The notes under the pieces: model-generated
Database searches by the model: none
The model's input: the letters and a program-made list of their open reading frames with translations, nothing else
What the model was told of the DNA's origin: nothing
Shown here: in pieces, positions 20,385-28,251 of the stretch
Layout of the letters: every line of letters begins with the position of its first letter
How positions within the stretch are numbered: the stretch's first letter is position 1
Made by a program: the position numbers and the translations under genes
NCBI GenBank assembly: GCA_016719815.1
Contig: JADJYK010000007.1
Coordinates: 138,110-202,109 of the forward strand
Length of the DNA stretch: 64,000 nt
Source: Chitinophagaceae bacterium
Lineage (GTDB): Bacteria > Bacteroidota > Bacteroidia > Chitinophagales > Chitinophagaceae
Direction: 5' to 3'

Positions 20385-21128
20385 TTACATCTTTTCGGCA
20401 ATGATATATGCCCTTGGCTCTCCAACAGAGAACTTCTTTCGGCCGGGAATACTGTATACTTCGTTCAGGCGCAAGCCTGCTTTGTTAAGCATTGATTCCA
20501 TTTCATTAAGAGAGAAAATATAATCAATTGCCAGTTTTACTTCTGTATTTCCATCCGGGGCAATCATGGTACTCTCTGTTTCCATACGGGTTGGGCTAAA
20601 AAGAATTTTACTATCGGTCAGAAATTTTATGCCGGCAATAGTACTCCATCCTTTTTCCCTGAAATTCTTAAATGCAATTTCGGCAATTGACCAGGAGTTA
20701 ATAAGCACTGCACCTCCTTCTTTGAGCATGCCGGCAATATTTGCAAGCAGCTTTGCTGTATCGGTTGCATTAAAAAAATTAAGGCTGTTCCCCATACATA
20801 TAACCAGGTTAAACTTTTCTGTAGCCGAATAATCAAGCACAGCACATAGTTCTGCATGTACCGGCAATCCGGCTGCAACTGCTTTCGCTTTTATTTCATT
20901 GACGTAAACCGGCAGGTTATCTACGGCTGTTACAGCTATTCCTTTTTGAGCAAGAGCAAGGGCATGACGGCCATAGCCACACATCAGGTCAAGTACTTTA
21001 TCACCCGGCTGCAGGTTAAAAAAAGGAATCATAAAATCCACTTCTTTAACTGTAAGTTCATCGGGTATAAAGGTTCGCCATATTTCTTTGTAGTAACCGT
21101 CGAAATAGGTATCGTTAATATTGCTCAT
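20385..21128 (-). CDS. Class I SAM-dependent methyltransferase
   Basis: 247-residue methyltransferase of unknown substrate. The SAM-binding glycine motif is VLDLMCGYGRHALALA (about residues 44-59), followed by the acidic ribose-binding residue in VTAVDN (about 68-71) and the motif IV region VICMGNSLNFF. The C-terminal part includes LNEMESMLNKAGL, typical of methyltransferase-25-like small-molecule enzymes. It ends with its own terminator and sits between two response-regulator genes on the same strand. Nothing in the context reveals its target. Confidence 0.88.
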   Translation of the reverse strand: MSNINDTYFDGYYKEIWRTFIPDELTVKEVDFMIPFFNLQPGDKVLDLMCGYGRHALALAQKGIAVTAVDNLPVYVNEIKAKAVAAGLPVHAELCAVLDYSATEKFNLVICMGNSLNFFNATDTAKLLANIAGMLKEGGAVLINSWSIAEIAFKNFREKGWSTIAGIKFLTDSKILFSPTRMETESTMIAPDGNTEVKLAIDYIFSLNEMESMLNKAGLRLNEVYSIPGRKKFSVGEPRAYIIAEKM

Positions 21129-21161
21129 TAGTGTGGGTTAAAGGGAAAAGTTGATTATTAC

Positions 21162-21817
21162 TTACTCCAGTATTTTATTTCGCATGGCATACATTACCAA
21201 ACCGGCTATTGTTTTGGCGTTCACTTTTTGCTTCATATTCTGACGTATGGTTTCAATGGTCCGGGGACTCAGAAAAACCTCTTTCGATATTTCCTCTGTG
21301 GTTTTATCTTCTGCTATCAATTTCAGAATCTTAATCTCCTTTTCTGAGAACTTAACAGGATTTGGATAGAACTGGCGAACTGTTTTTTGTGCTGCAACTT
21401 CAGCAGCACGGCTTTATTTACCAGGTCGTTGAAGTAGAAGTCGTCGTTCATGCAGGTAAGGATGGCCTGGTATATCTCTTCCGGGTCGGTTGTTTTGGTA
21501 AGGTAGGCGTTGGCCCCCATCTCCATCATTTTAGTAATCATTTCCTGATCATCGTACATGGTAAGCACAATAATCTTGACAGCTTCGTATTCTTTCCGTA
21601 TCAAACCAATTGCATTGATACCGTCAATCTCCGGCATACGTATGTCCATCAATATTACATCGGGGAGCTTCAGTTTGAGTTTATGCATTAAGTCTTTTCC
21701 GTCTTCCGCTTCCCAAATTACCTGCAGGTAATCTCTGTCTTTTAAAGCCATGCGGATGCCATCACGGAAAATTTTGTGGTCGTCGGCTATTGCAACCTTA
21801 ATTTGCTGGGTACTCAT
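21162..21817 (-). CDS. NarL/FixJ-type response regulator (RR2; one frameshift)
   Basis: Receiver plus LuxR-type regulator of about 218 residues, paralogous to RR1. The receiver has Asp12/Asp13, phospho-acceptor Asp58 in LMDIRMP and the TKTTD Lys. The frame breaks in the linker at a homopolymer (21383-21388; A6 on the coding strand should be A7). Restoring one base continues as VRQFYPNPVKFSEKEIKIL, followed by the helix-turn-helix (EEISKEVFLSPRTIETIRQ), and ends at a stop at 21162-21164. Without the correction the protein would lack its DNA-binding domain. No partner kinase is adjacent; the methyltransferase starts 33 bp downstream. Confidence 0.92.
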
Positions 21818-22170
21818 AGTATTGGTTTTGATAACGGGTTAGTGTAAAGTAAAAATACTCATTTTAAGTAGAAATACGCTATTTAATATCCTGACGGCAA
21901 ATAAAAAGCGAAACCAATCAATTTACCCTGCCTGTAATGAATTTTAGCCACTATCACACTAATGGATTTATTCAGAAAAAAGTAAATATCCTCAACTCTT
22001 TCTTTTCATGTACTTATATTACATATTACACCGAAAAGGCTCTTAACCATGCCTTTGATTCACACCTAAGACGGCACCTACTCAGTGCTGCACTTGTATA
22101 ATATATCTATAACAACAAGAATATTGCGCATGCCATCACTCTCCCGGGCAGGTAAGGGCTGTAGGTGGGT

Positions 22171-22204
22171 GGCCTCCTCCTTGCGAGGAGGTCGGGAGGA
22201 GGTC
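22171..22204. repeat. REP-like GC-rich palindrome with G-rich tail
   Basis: Hairpin GGCCTCCTC-CTTGC-GAGGAGGTC (9 bp including one G-U) followed by GGGAGGAGGTC. It is much more GC-rich than the surroundings. The architecture (hairpin then a purine-rich echo of its 3' arm) resembles the element at 55371-55402. It is probably an interspersed extragenic palindrome. Confidence 0.5.
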
Positions 22205-22429
22205 AATATACTGCCGAAAACGATCGTGTAACAATCGAAGCCACAAAATCGCTTAGCAGATTTATGGTCAAAATTTTCTGGTTCCCCGGGTGAAAAGCAA
22301 CCAAAAACAGCCTAAAACCTTCACTATCGTATATTTTCATTTCTCCTACCGTGTATTTTCATCTGCATATCGTAAACCTGCGATGTGTGTCGGTAAAATT
22401 ATCAACCCATAAATGCAGGGATACTCCTC

Positions 22430-22460
22430 TTGTACACATTTGTGTGTGGATATACCTTTG
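22430..22460 (+). promoter_or_regulatory. Bacteroidota housekeeping promoter of putative ncRNA B
   Basis: -33 TTG at 22430-22432, a 20-nt spacer and -7 box TACCTTTG at 22453-22460. Architecture and spacing match the promoter of copy A. The conserved stretch GTGGATATACNTTTGTG spans the -7 box in both copies. Confidence 0.65.
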
Positions 22461-22464
22461 TGCT

Positions 22465-22586
22465 AAGTTGATTGGCAAAAGATAAGGCTCTTTAGTAGTC
22501 CAATGTCCCTGTTAACCGTCCAAAAAGAATTTCCAAATCCAATGAATGCCATAGCTAAATCCAATGTCAGTCAACTTCTTTTTTTC
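22465..22586 (+). ncRNA. Putative structured small RNA, copy B
   Basis: About 120 nt. The 5' segment 22465-22477 (AAGTTGATTGGCA) pairs with 22565-22577 (TGTCAGTCAACTT) in a 13-bp closing helix, followed by C and a TTTTTTT tract. Interior blocks TCCAATGTCC, ACCGTCCAAAAA and TTTCCAA occur in the same order as in copy A, although the rest has diverged. At two helix positions the copies differ but pairing is kept (A-U versus G-U, U-G versus C-G), which supports selection on structure. No open reading frame is present. It lies in a 1.1-kb noncoding stretch, divergent from RR2. Confidence 0.55.
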
Positions 22587-22912
22587 TAGCGAAGCGCTAA
22601 CCTCTTAAAAGAGCAAGATACCTGCTCCTGCTTCTGCTAATTATCCCTTCCACGTTATTCACACCTGTTGATAACCGGAAAACTCCGGGAAATCTTACTA
22701 TTATTTATTTAGTAAATTTACTTGTTTTACCAAGAAGTTTTACTAATATTGCACTCGTATTAATTCGCATTGAATTCTATTTAATAAATTGTTTTTTAGC
22801 TATTTAAGTACAAAAAAGGTATTTAGCCAGATTAAAGTCAGATTGCAAAAAAAGCCCGATGTATCAATTTTTACTACCGAAATCGATTTTAAGGCTTTAA
22901 AATGTTACTGTT

Positions 22913-22963
22913 ATGAAAAGAAGAATTGATCTTGAAGACGAAGTGTTTATTTGGGAAGATTAA
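22913..22963 (+). CDS. Possible 16-residue microprotein
   Basis: A very short frame, ATG at 22913 and TAA at 22961-22963, encoding MKRRIDLEDEVFIWED: a basic start then an acidic, amphipathic tail. It lies upstream of the membrane protein / histidine kinase / response regulator genes and downstream of ncRNA B. It could be a leader or signalling peptide, or chance. There is no homology evidence. Confidence 0.2.
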   Translation: MKRRIDLEDEVFIWED

Positions 22964-22982
22964 TCATTTTGTCCACTTTATT

Positions 22983-23031
22983 AAAAGCTTTTCTATCTTT
23001 GGATAAATTCCAATCGTATAGAAAAGCTTTT
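22983..23031. promoter_or_regulatory. 14-bp perfect inverted repeat around a promoter-like -7 box
   Basis: AAAAGCTTTTCTAT (22983-22996) and its exact complement ATAGAAAAGCTTTT (23018-23031), 21 nt apart. Each arm contains the 10-bp palindrome AAAAGCTTTT, with 39 bp between the two centres. A -7 box TATCTTTG overlaps the left arm (22994-23001), with TTG about 22 nt upstream, and the right arm runs into the TTG start codon of the membrane protein. It could be a paired operator or an mRNA hairpin at the translation start. Confidence 0.5.
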
Positions 23032-23698
23032 GTTATACAGTCTGCAATACTCTTTTTTGCTTCCGCTTTTTCTGCTAATAATTTTTATTAGAAGAAAGAA
23101 TAGTATTACTCTGCGTTTGCTACTGGCGGGTTATTTTGTTGTATTCTTTTTGTTAAACTACTACTACGACGATTTAAAAGTTTTTTTTGGTAAAAGAACT
23201 TATTATTTTATTTATACTTGTCTTGAATATTTTACACTTTCTTCCGTTCTGTTTTTTGTATAACAGAAAAAAAATTCAGAAAGATAATTGTTGTTCTCAG
23301 TTCCTTGTTCATCGTTTTCATTGGCTTTTTCTATTCTTTTGCAAGTTTCAAAAGGCTTGATTCAATTCCTATAGGTGTTGAATCCTTATTTCTATTGATT
23401 TTTGTTTGCCTGTTTTTTATAGAGAGCTTAAAATCAGCTTCTAATTATCTTATTTTCGAGAACTCAAGTTTTTGGTTTGTACTAGGCATACTTATTTATA
23501 TAGCAATTACATTTTTCTTCAACATATTGGCCAGCTCCCTAGATCCAACAATTCTGGTTAATTATTTTCATTACTCTTATTTTGGAGATATTTTAAAAAT
23601 ATTCTTTTGCAATTGCCATCTATTTTTTATCGAAAGAAGCGAGAAGTAACCCTAATAAAAAGGAACTTGAAAAAGTCCCTTTTCTTGATATGTACTAA
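23030..23698 (+). CDS. Multi-spanning membrane protein upstream of histidine kinase (two frameshifts)
   Basis: About 223 residues with six to seven hydrophobic segments, for example FLLPLFLLIIFI, LLAGYFVVFFLL, LFIVFIGFFYSF and LLIFVCLFFIES. The frame breaks at 23252-23257 (T6 for T7) and 23605-23608 (T4 for T5). With both restored, the protein ends NILFAIAIYFLSKEARSNPN...FLDMY at a stop at 23696-23698, 24 bp before the histidine kinase. The start is uncertain; TTG at 23030 is the first possible in this frame. It is plausibly the membrane input module for the kinase, which has only one transmembrane helix of its own. No family could be named. Confidence 0.6.
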
Positions 23699-23722
23699 AT
23701 CGAATAACGAACCACCACCAAT

Positions 23723-24541
23723 ATGCTCCTCTTCCAAACCTCCACCTTTGCCATCCTTTTATTAGGAACATTAGGCATGCTTGTGCTTTCGGTGGGGCTT
23801 GTTGTATTTCTTATTTTGTACAACAGACGGGTAACCCGTTTTAATAAAAAAATTCAGGATATGGAGAAAGAGCAGCAGCGCATACTGCTCAATGCCTCCA
23901 TTAAAATGCAGGAAGAAGAAAGGCAGCGCCTGGCCGCCGACCTGCATGATGATGCCGGCCCGCTGCTGGCCACCGTTCGCCTTTATCTTAATGAAAACCT
24001 GGTTAACCACGATAAGGCTACGCAGATACAATCCATCTTCCAGGCCCGGCAAATTGTGGATGATACGATTCAGCTTATCCGCAATATCAGCCACAACCTC
24101 ATGCCGCCCACCCTGAAGAACTTCGGGCTGGAGTCGGCCATTAATGACCTGTTTCAGAAAATAAGCGGCTCGGGTACTATTAATGCCAGTTGCCGGTTTC
24201 ATGAGTACAAGGAAAGACTGAAGGAAGAAAAAGAACTGATTGTGTTCCGTGTGGTGCAGGAACTGATAAATAATATTCTGAAACACAGTAATTCCAGTTT
24301 CATACATCTTACCCAGAACATTCATGCTGAAAAATTCTACCTGCGCATTCACCATGATGGCCGGGGCATTGTGCAGGCCGATTTTGACAAACTGAACAAG
24401 AGTAATGTAGGGCTTGGTCTCAAAAATATTACCAGCCGGCTGCGCCTGCTGAACGGGAGCATTATTTTTGAAAAAGACATTTCGCAGACCTATTACAAGA
24501 TTACAATTGAACTGTCTAAAGACGAACCCTTTGATTTGTAA
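23723..24541 (+). CDS. Sensor histidine kinase, HisKA_3 / NarX-like
   Basis: 272 residues. There is one N-terminal transmembrane helix (about residues 8-33) and no recognisable periplasmic sensor. A coiled-coil-like stretch leads to the HisKA_3 dimerisation box ERQRLAADLHDDAGPLL with phospho-acceptor His75. The HATPase_c domain follows: N-box ELINNILKHSNSS, G1 HHDGRG and G2 VGLGLKNITSRL. Such short kinases pair with NarL-type regulators, and one follows 65 bp downstream on the same strand. Input may come from the membrane protein encoded just upstream. Confidence 0.93.
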   Translation: MLLFQTSTFAILLLGTLGMLVLSVGLVVFLILYNRRVTRFNKKIQDMEKEQQRILLNASIKMQEEERQRLAADLHDDAGPLLATVRLYLNENLVNHDKATQIQSIFQARQIVDDTIQLIRNISHNLMPPTLKNFGLESAINDLFQKISGSGTINASCRFHEYKERLKEEKELIVFRVVQELINNILKHSNSSFIHLTQNIHAEKFYLRIHHDGRGIVQADFDKLNKSNVGLGLKNITSRLRLLNGSIIFEKDISQTYYKITIELSKDEPFDL

Positions 24542-24582
24542 ACTGCGTATTAATGCTTACAGGATAAACCCAACAAACTGTT

Positions 24583-24590
24583 TACCTTTG
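24583..24590 (+). promoter_or_regulatory. Promoter-like -7 box upstream of response regulator 3
   Basis: TACCTTTG matches the TAnnTTTG consensus and lies 16 bp before the ATG. No good -33 TTG is present, so an independent promoter for the regulator is only suggested. Confidence 0.35.
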
Positions 24591-24606
24591 CTCCAACCCA
24601 TTATCT

Positions 24607-25257
24607 ATGGATATCATCAAAGTTGCGATAGCAGACGACCATAAAATATTTCGTAAGGGAGTAATCCTGTCGCTGCGCCTCTACAGCAATATCAAATTTG
24701 TTCTGGAAGCCAACAACGGTGATGAACTGCTTGACAGCATAGCAGAAGCTGCCCCTGATGTGGTGCTTATGGATCTGCGAATGCCCGGAAAAGACGGAAT
24801 AGAAGCCACAAAAATCATCAGCAAACAATATCCGCAGATAAAGGTGCTGGTACTTACGATGTATGAAGATGAACGTTTTGTGTATCACATGATGGAGAAC
24901 GGTGCCAATGGTTACCTGCTCAAAAACTCGGAGCCTACAGAAATACGCCGTGCCATAATGGAGGTGCATGAAAAAGGCTATTACCTGAACAATTTTGTAA
25001 ACCGCATCCTGCTTAAGAAGTCACATGCCCGGCAAAAAGTAGTACCCTCTCTTAACAGCGAAATAACCCTGAGCGATAAAGAGAAAGATGTGCTAAGGTT
25101 CATCTGCATGGAGTTTACAGCTGCTGAAATTGCCAGGAAGATGGAAATAAGCCCCCGTACCGTTGAAGCCATTAAAGACAGGCTAATGGAACGATTCGGC
25201 AGCAAAAACACAGCAGGCCTTGTTTTTTTTGCAGTTAAGAATAACCTGATTGAGTGA
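24607..25257 (+). CDS. NarL/FixJ-type response regulator (RR3)
   Basis: 216 residues. Receiver domain with Asp10/Asp11, phospho-acceptor Asp56 in LMDLRMP and Lys in LLKNSE; C-terminal LuxR-type helix-turn-helix (LSDKEKDVLRFICMEFTAAE followed by ISPRTVEAIKDRL). It is the probable partner of the histidine kinase encoded directly upstream. It is intact, and it shares the SPRTVEAI recognition-helix block with RR1, so the two might bind related sites; this is inference. Confidence 0.95.
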   Translation: MDIIKVAIADDHKIFRKGVILSLRLYSNIKFVLEANNGDELLDSIAEAAPDVVLMDLRMPGKDGIEATKIISKQYPQIKVLVLTMYEDERFVYHMMENGANGYLLKNSEPTEIRRAIMEVHEKGYYLNNFVNRILLKKSHARQKVVPSLNSEITLSDKEKDVLRFICMEFTAAEIARKMEISPRTVEAIKDRLMERFGSKNTAGLVFFAVKNNLIE

Positions 25258-25335
25258 GACGGAAGTATGTGGCCAGCGACCTAGAATGCTATAATTAATT
25301 TCCCGATATTTCTCTGTGATGGTGGATTAATGTAC

Positions 25336-25992
25336 TTAAAACGTCATTTCAGGCACTTCTCCCTCCACAATTAGCCTTCCGGCGGTTTTGGCCACAATTT
25401 CCTCTACCGAAACTCCAGGAGCCCTTTCGAGTAACTTAAAGCCACCTGGCGTTACATCCAGCACGGCAATGTCTGAAACAATTTTCTTTACGCACTTCAC
25501 TCCGGTAAGCGGCAATGTGCATTCTGCCAGCAATTTTGACTCTCCTTTGGGATTGGTATGCATCATGGCAACAATAATATTGCGGGCACTGGCTACCAGG
25601 TCCATAGCACCACCCATTCCCTTCACCATTTTGTTAGGAATTTTCCAGTTGGCGATATCGCCCTGATCGCTAACTTCCATTGCTCCCAGTACAGTAAGGT
25701 CAACCTTTCCGGCCCTTATCATTCCAAAACTCATGGCTGAATCGAAAAAAGCGGAACCTGGCAGAGTGGTGATTATTTGTTTTCCTGCATTAATCAAATC
25801 CGGATCTTCATCACCTTCTAACGGAAAAGGGCCAATCCCTAATAAACCGTTCTCGCTTTGCAACACCACATTCACTCCTTCTGGTATATAATTAGCCACC
25901 AGTGTAGGAATGCCAATCCCCAGGTTTACGTAGTAGCCATCTTTCAGTTCCCTTGCTATCCGTTGCGCTATCTGCTCTTTTGTGAGTGCCAT
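25336..25992 (-). CDS. scoB: 3-oxoacid CoA-transferase subunit B
   Basis: 218-residue beta subunit of a family I CoA-transferase (SCOT or acetate/acetoacetate CoA-transferase type), moving CoA between succinate or acetate and acetoacetate in ketone-body or short-chain acid use. The catalytic Glu is in QSENGLLGIGP; GIGIPTLVANYIP and MGGAMDLV are standard subunit-B blocks. The alpha subunit is encoded upstream on the same strand with a 70-bp gap. The exact acyl specificity is not resolved. Confidence 0.93.
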   Translation of the reverse strand: MALTKEQIAQRIARELKDGYYVNLGIGIPTLVANYIPEGVNVVLQSENGLLGIGPFPLEGDEDPDLINAGKQIITTLPGSAFFDSAMSFGMIRAGKVDLTVLGAMEVSDQGDIANWKIPNKMVKGMGGAMDLVASARNIIVAMMHTNPKGESKLLAECTLPLTGVKCVKKIVSDIAVLDVTPGGFKLLERAPGVSVEEIVAKTAGRLIVEGEVPEMTF

Positions 25993-26062
25993 TATAATTA
26001 ATTTTTAGAAATGAGAGAATTTGAAAATTTGAAATTGCGGGTGGCCCTGCCTCTGGCCATCT

Positions 26063-26761
26063 TCAAACTTTTTTCCTCACTGTTCTTTGTTCGATTCTTT
26101 TCTCGTAACCGGTTCCCTGGAAAATCCGGTGTACATAAATTCCAGGCGCATGAATGAAGTTGGGGTCAAGTCCGCCGGCAGGAACAAGTTCTTCCACTTC
26201 AGCAATAGTAATTTTTCCCGCCATTGCCATCAGCGGGTTGAAGTTGCGGGCTGTTTCGTTAAAAACAAGATTGCCTTCCGGATCCCCTTTCCATGCTTTT
26301 ACGATGGCAAAATCAGCTTCTAAAGCATATTCAAGCAGGTGCTCTTTTCCATTGAACACTCTTGTTTCTTTACCAGTGGCAACTTCTGTTCCTGCACCGG
26401 CAGGAGTATATATTGCCGGCATTCCATAACCGGCTGCCAGGCAACGGGTGGCCAATGTACCTTGTGGTATCAGTTCCACTTCCAGTTCTCCGCTCAATAA
26501 TTGGCGTTCAAACTCTGCATTCTCTCCCACATAAGAAGATATCATTTTCTTCACCTGCTTTTGCTGCAACATAAGGCCAATGCCAAAATCGTCAACACCG
26601 GCATTGTTGGAAATGCAGGTTAGGTTTTTTACGCCCATTTTCACTAATGCATTTATTGAATTTTCAGGTATTCCGCAAAGACCAAAACCACCAATCATCA
26701 GTACAGAACCATCTTTAATATCATGCAATGCAGCTTCGGCATTATCAACCACTTTATTCAT
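26063..26761 (-). CDS. scoA: 3-oxoacid CoA-transferase subunit A
   Basis: 232-residue alpha subunit partnering the product of the next gene. Family features are the GGFGLCGIPENSI CoA-binding loop, ISNNAGVDDFGIGLML, TPAGAGTEVATGKE, and GNLVFNETARNFNPLMA toward the C-terminus. The ATG at 26761 gives the expected N-terminus. The pair is placed between an unrelated two-component region and the DUF4296/porD cluster. Confidence 0.94.
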   Translation of the reverse strand: MNKVVDNAEAALHDIKDGSVLMIGGFGLCGIPENSINALVKMGVKNLTCISNNAGVDDFGIGLMLQQKQVKKMISSYVGENAEFERQLLSGELEVELIPQGTLATRCLAAGYGMPAIYTPAGAGTEVATGKETRVFNGKEHLLEYALEADFAIVKAWKGDPEGNLVFNETARNFNPLMAMAGKITIAEVEELVPAGGLDPNFIHAPGIYVHRIFQGTGYEKRIEQRTVRKKV

Positions 26762-26818
26762 ACGGCAAATTTTAAGCTGTAAAATTAGAACAAATACTGT
26801 ATTGAAAATAAAAGCTGT

Positions 26819-27337
26819 TTAAAGGCTTACCGGAACAATTTTGCGTTTCTTTTTAAAAAGAGATGAGTCGGTACGGGGTTTTGATTGCGGAGTTAAAGGT
26901 AACCGGGTATGTGTATCCTGTATACCCAATGAATCGTTTCTTTTCAACGTATCGGGCTGTGATAATGTATCCCCTTTGACCACGGTATCTGCTTTGAGTG
27001 ATGCTGTATCTGTGATGGGCTGCCTGCTGATAGAATCCATTACCTGCTTCAGCAGTTCAGGATTTCTTTTGTAATAAAGAAAACTCTTATTAAATTTTTC
27101 TTCAGTAATGTTATGTATAGAATAAACGGAGTGATATAATTTCTTTACTGCCGAATCCCGGACCAGTAACGGATCTTTTACCATCATATAGTTGGTTACA
27201 AGAATATCGGCCCGCATCATATCCCATAATACAGCCTCCATTACATCAGGTGGTAAAATTCCAGAAGGAACCTTGTTTTTCCTGTTGCAGGCAAGCAGTA
27301 ATAACACAGGTAACGCTAAAATAATCAACCGCCTCAT
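26819..27337 (-). CDS. DUF4296 lipoprotein
   Basis: 172 residues beginning with a lipoprotein signal (LPVLLLLACNRKNK; lipobox LLAC with Cys17). The DUF4296 core follows: PPDVMEAVLWDMMRAD, then a helical region ending YYKRNPELLKQVMDSI. The last third is low-complexity Thr/Asp/Ser-rich (DTVVKGDTLSQPDTL). The function of DUF4296 is unknown. Its start overlaps the end of porD by 4 bases, indicating one transcript with the T9SS-linked gene. Confidence 0.85.
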   Translation of the reverse strand: MRRLIILALPVLLLLACNRKNKVPSGILPPDVMEAVLWDMMRADILVTNYMMVKDPLLVRDSAVKKLYHSVYSIHNITEEKFNKSFLYYKRNPELLKQVMDSISRQPITDTASLKADTVVKGDTLSQPDTLKRNDSLGIQDTHTRLPLTPQSKPRTDSSLFKKKRKIVPVSL

Positions 27338-28251
27338 TTCAATTCTTTATATGCATTTGCATTGGTAATGTCAATCTTTGACAAAATTTCTTTTGCCCTG
27401 CTCTTCTGTTCTGCACTTGCTTTGCTGAATACTTTTACAAGCTCAGTGCTTTTGCCCTGCATAAAAAATTGCAGAATCATAGAATTGGGATTTTCTGTAT
27501 TCAATACACTCAGATAGTTAAGGCAATTGAGAATACCTGTCCGGCCAGCTTCTTCGTTTTCATAAAAAATATCCATGCCGCTCCGGTAGTATGTAAAAAT
27601 GGCATCGTGTATGAGTGCAAACCGGTTATTATTCAGGTTTTCGGCCAGCCAATAACGGTTTCGCTGGCTTTCAAATGATTTCCACCCGGAGATACTGCTG
27701 TTCTCAGGGGCATTATTCACAATATTCCAGGCTTTTTGAAAATATACATCCCCTCCTCTTTGCGAAAAGGAATTGTAGTCAAACCCGATAATCAGGTTTG
27801 CATAATAAGCCAGTACTGCTGTTATATTTGCCGTCAGCGGATCATTCCCCTGCACCCTGTTCTCGTTAAACTCAACAGGCTGAAACTCCTGGTATTTAAA
27901 AACCAGGTTATCATCCAGAAAATTTATTATTGGGGATTGATAATCGGTATTATAAACTGGTCTTGCAGCCTGAACAGTAAGCCTGCCTTTAAATACATTG
28001 CTACCCATGTCTTCTTCGATAGTTATAAGAAAACTGCACTGTATTTTTTCGTTCTGCTGAAATACATCATTCGTCCATTTGCGGCTGTTCATAAAATTTG
28101 TAAGCTGTGTTTGCAGCGTCTGAAATATTTTCTTATCGACCTGCGTACTCACTTTACTGGTAAGAACTGATATTCTCGCCTGCAGTTCCTGGCTATTCAC
28201 ATTATATACGGCAGCCAGTAAAAAAGTAAAAAGCAAAATCCTTTTAAGCAT
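27334..28251 (-). CDS. porD: PorD-like T9SS protein (DUF4835)
   Basis: 305 residues with an N-terminal signal peptide (FTFLLAAVYNVNSQ). This is the DUF4835 family, whose members include PorD, an accessory component required for the type IX secretion system in studied species. The start QELQARISVLTSKV is typical, as are the DVYFQKAWNIVNNAP and GWKSFESQRNRYWL blocks. The ATG lies within the last bases of coaBC, and the stop overlaps the DUF4296 lipoprotein, so the three form a tight operon. The coaBC-porD neighbourhood is recurrent in Bacteroidota and links this locus to sprA at 2-9 kb. Confidence 0.88.
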   Translation of the reverse strand: MLKRILLFTFLLAAVYNVNSQELQARISVLTSKVSTQVDKKIFQTLQTQLTNFMNSRKWTNDVFQQNEKIQCSFLITIEEDMGSNVFKGRLTVQAARPVYNTDYQSPIINFLDDNLVFKYQEFQPVEFNENRVQGNDPLTANITAVLAYYANLIIGFDYNSFSQRGGDVYFQKAWNIVNNAPENSSISGWKSFESQRNRYWLAENLNNNRFALIHDAIFTYYRSGMDIFYENEEAGRTGILNCLNYLSVLNTENPNSMILQFFMQGKSTELVKVFSKASAEQKSRAKEILSKIDITNANAYKELK

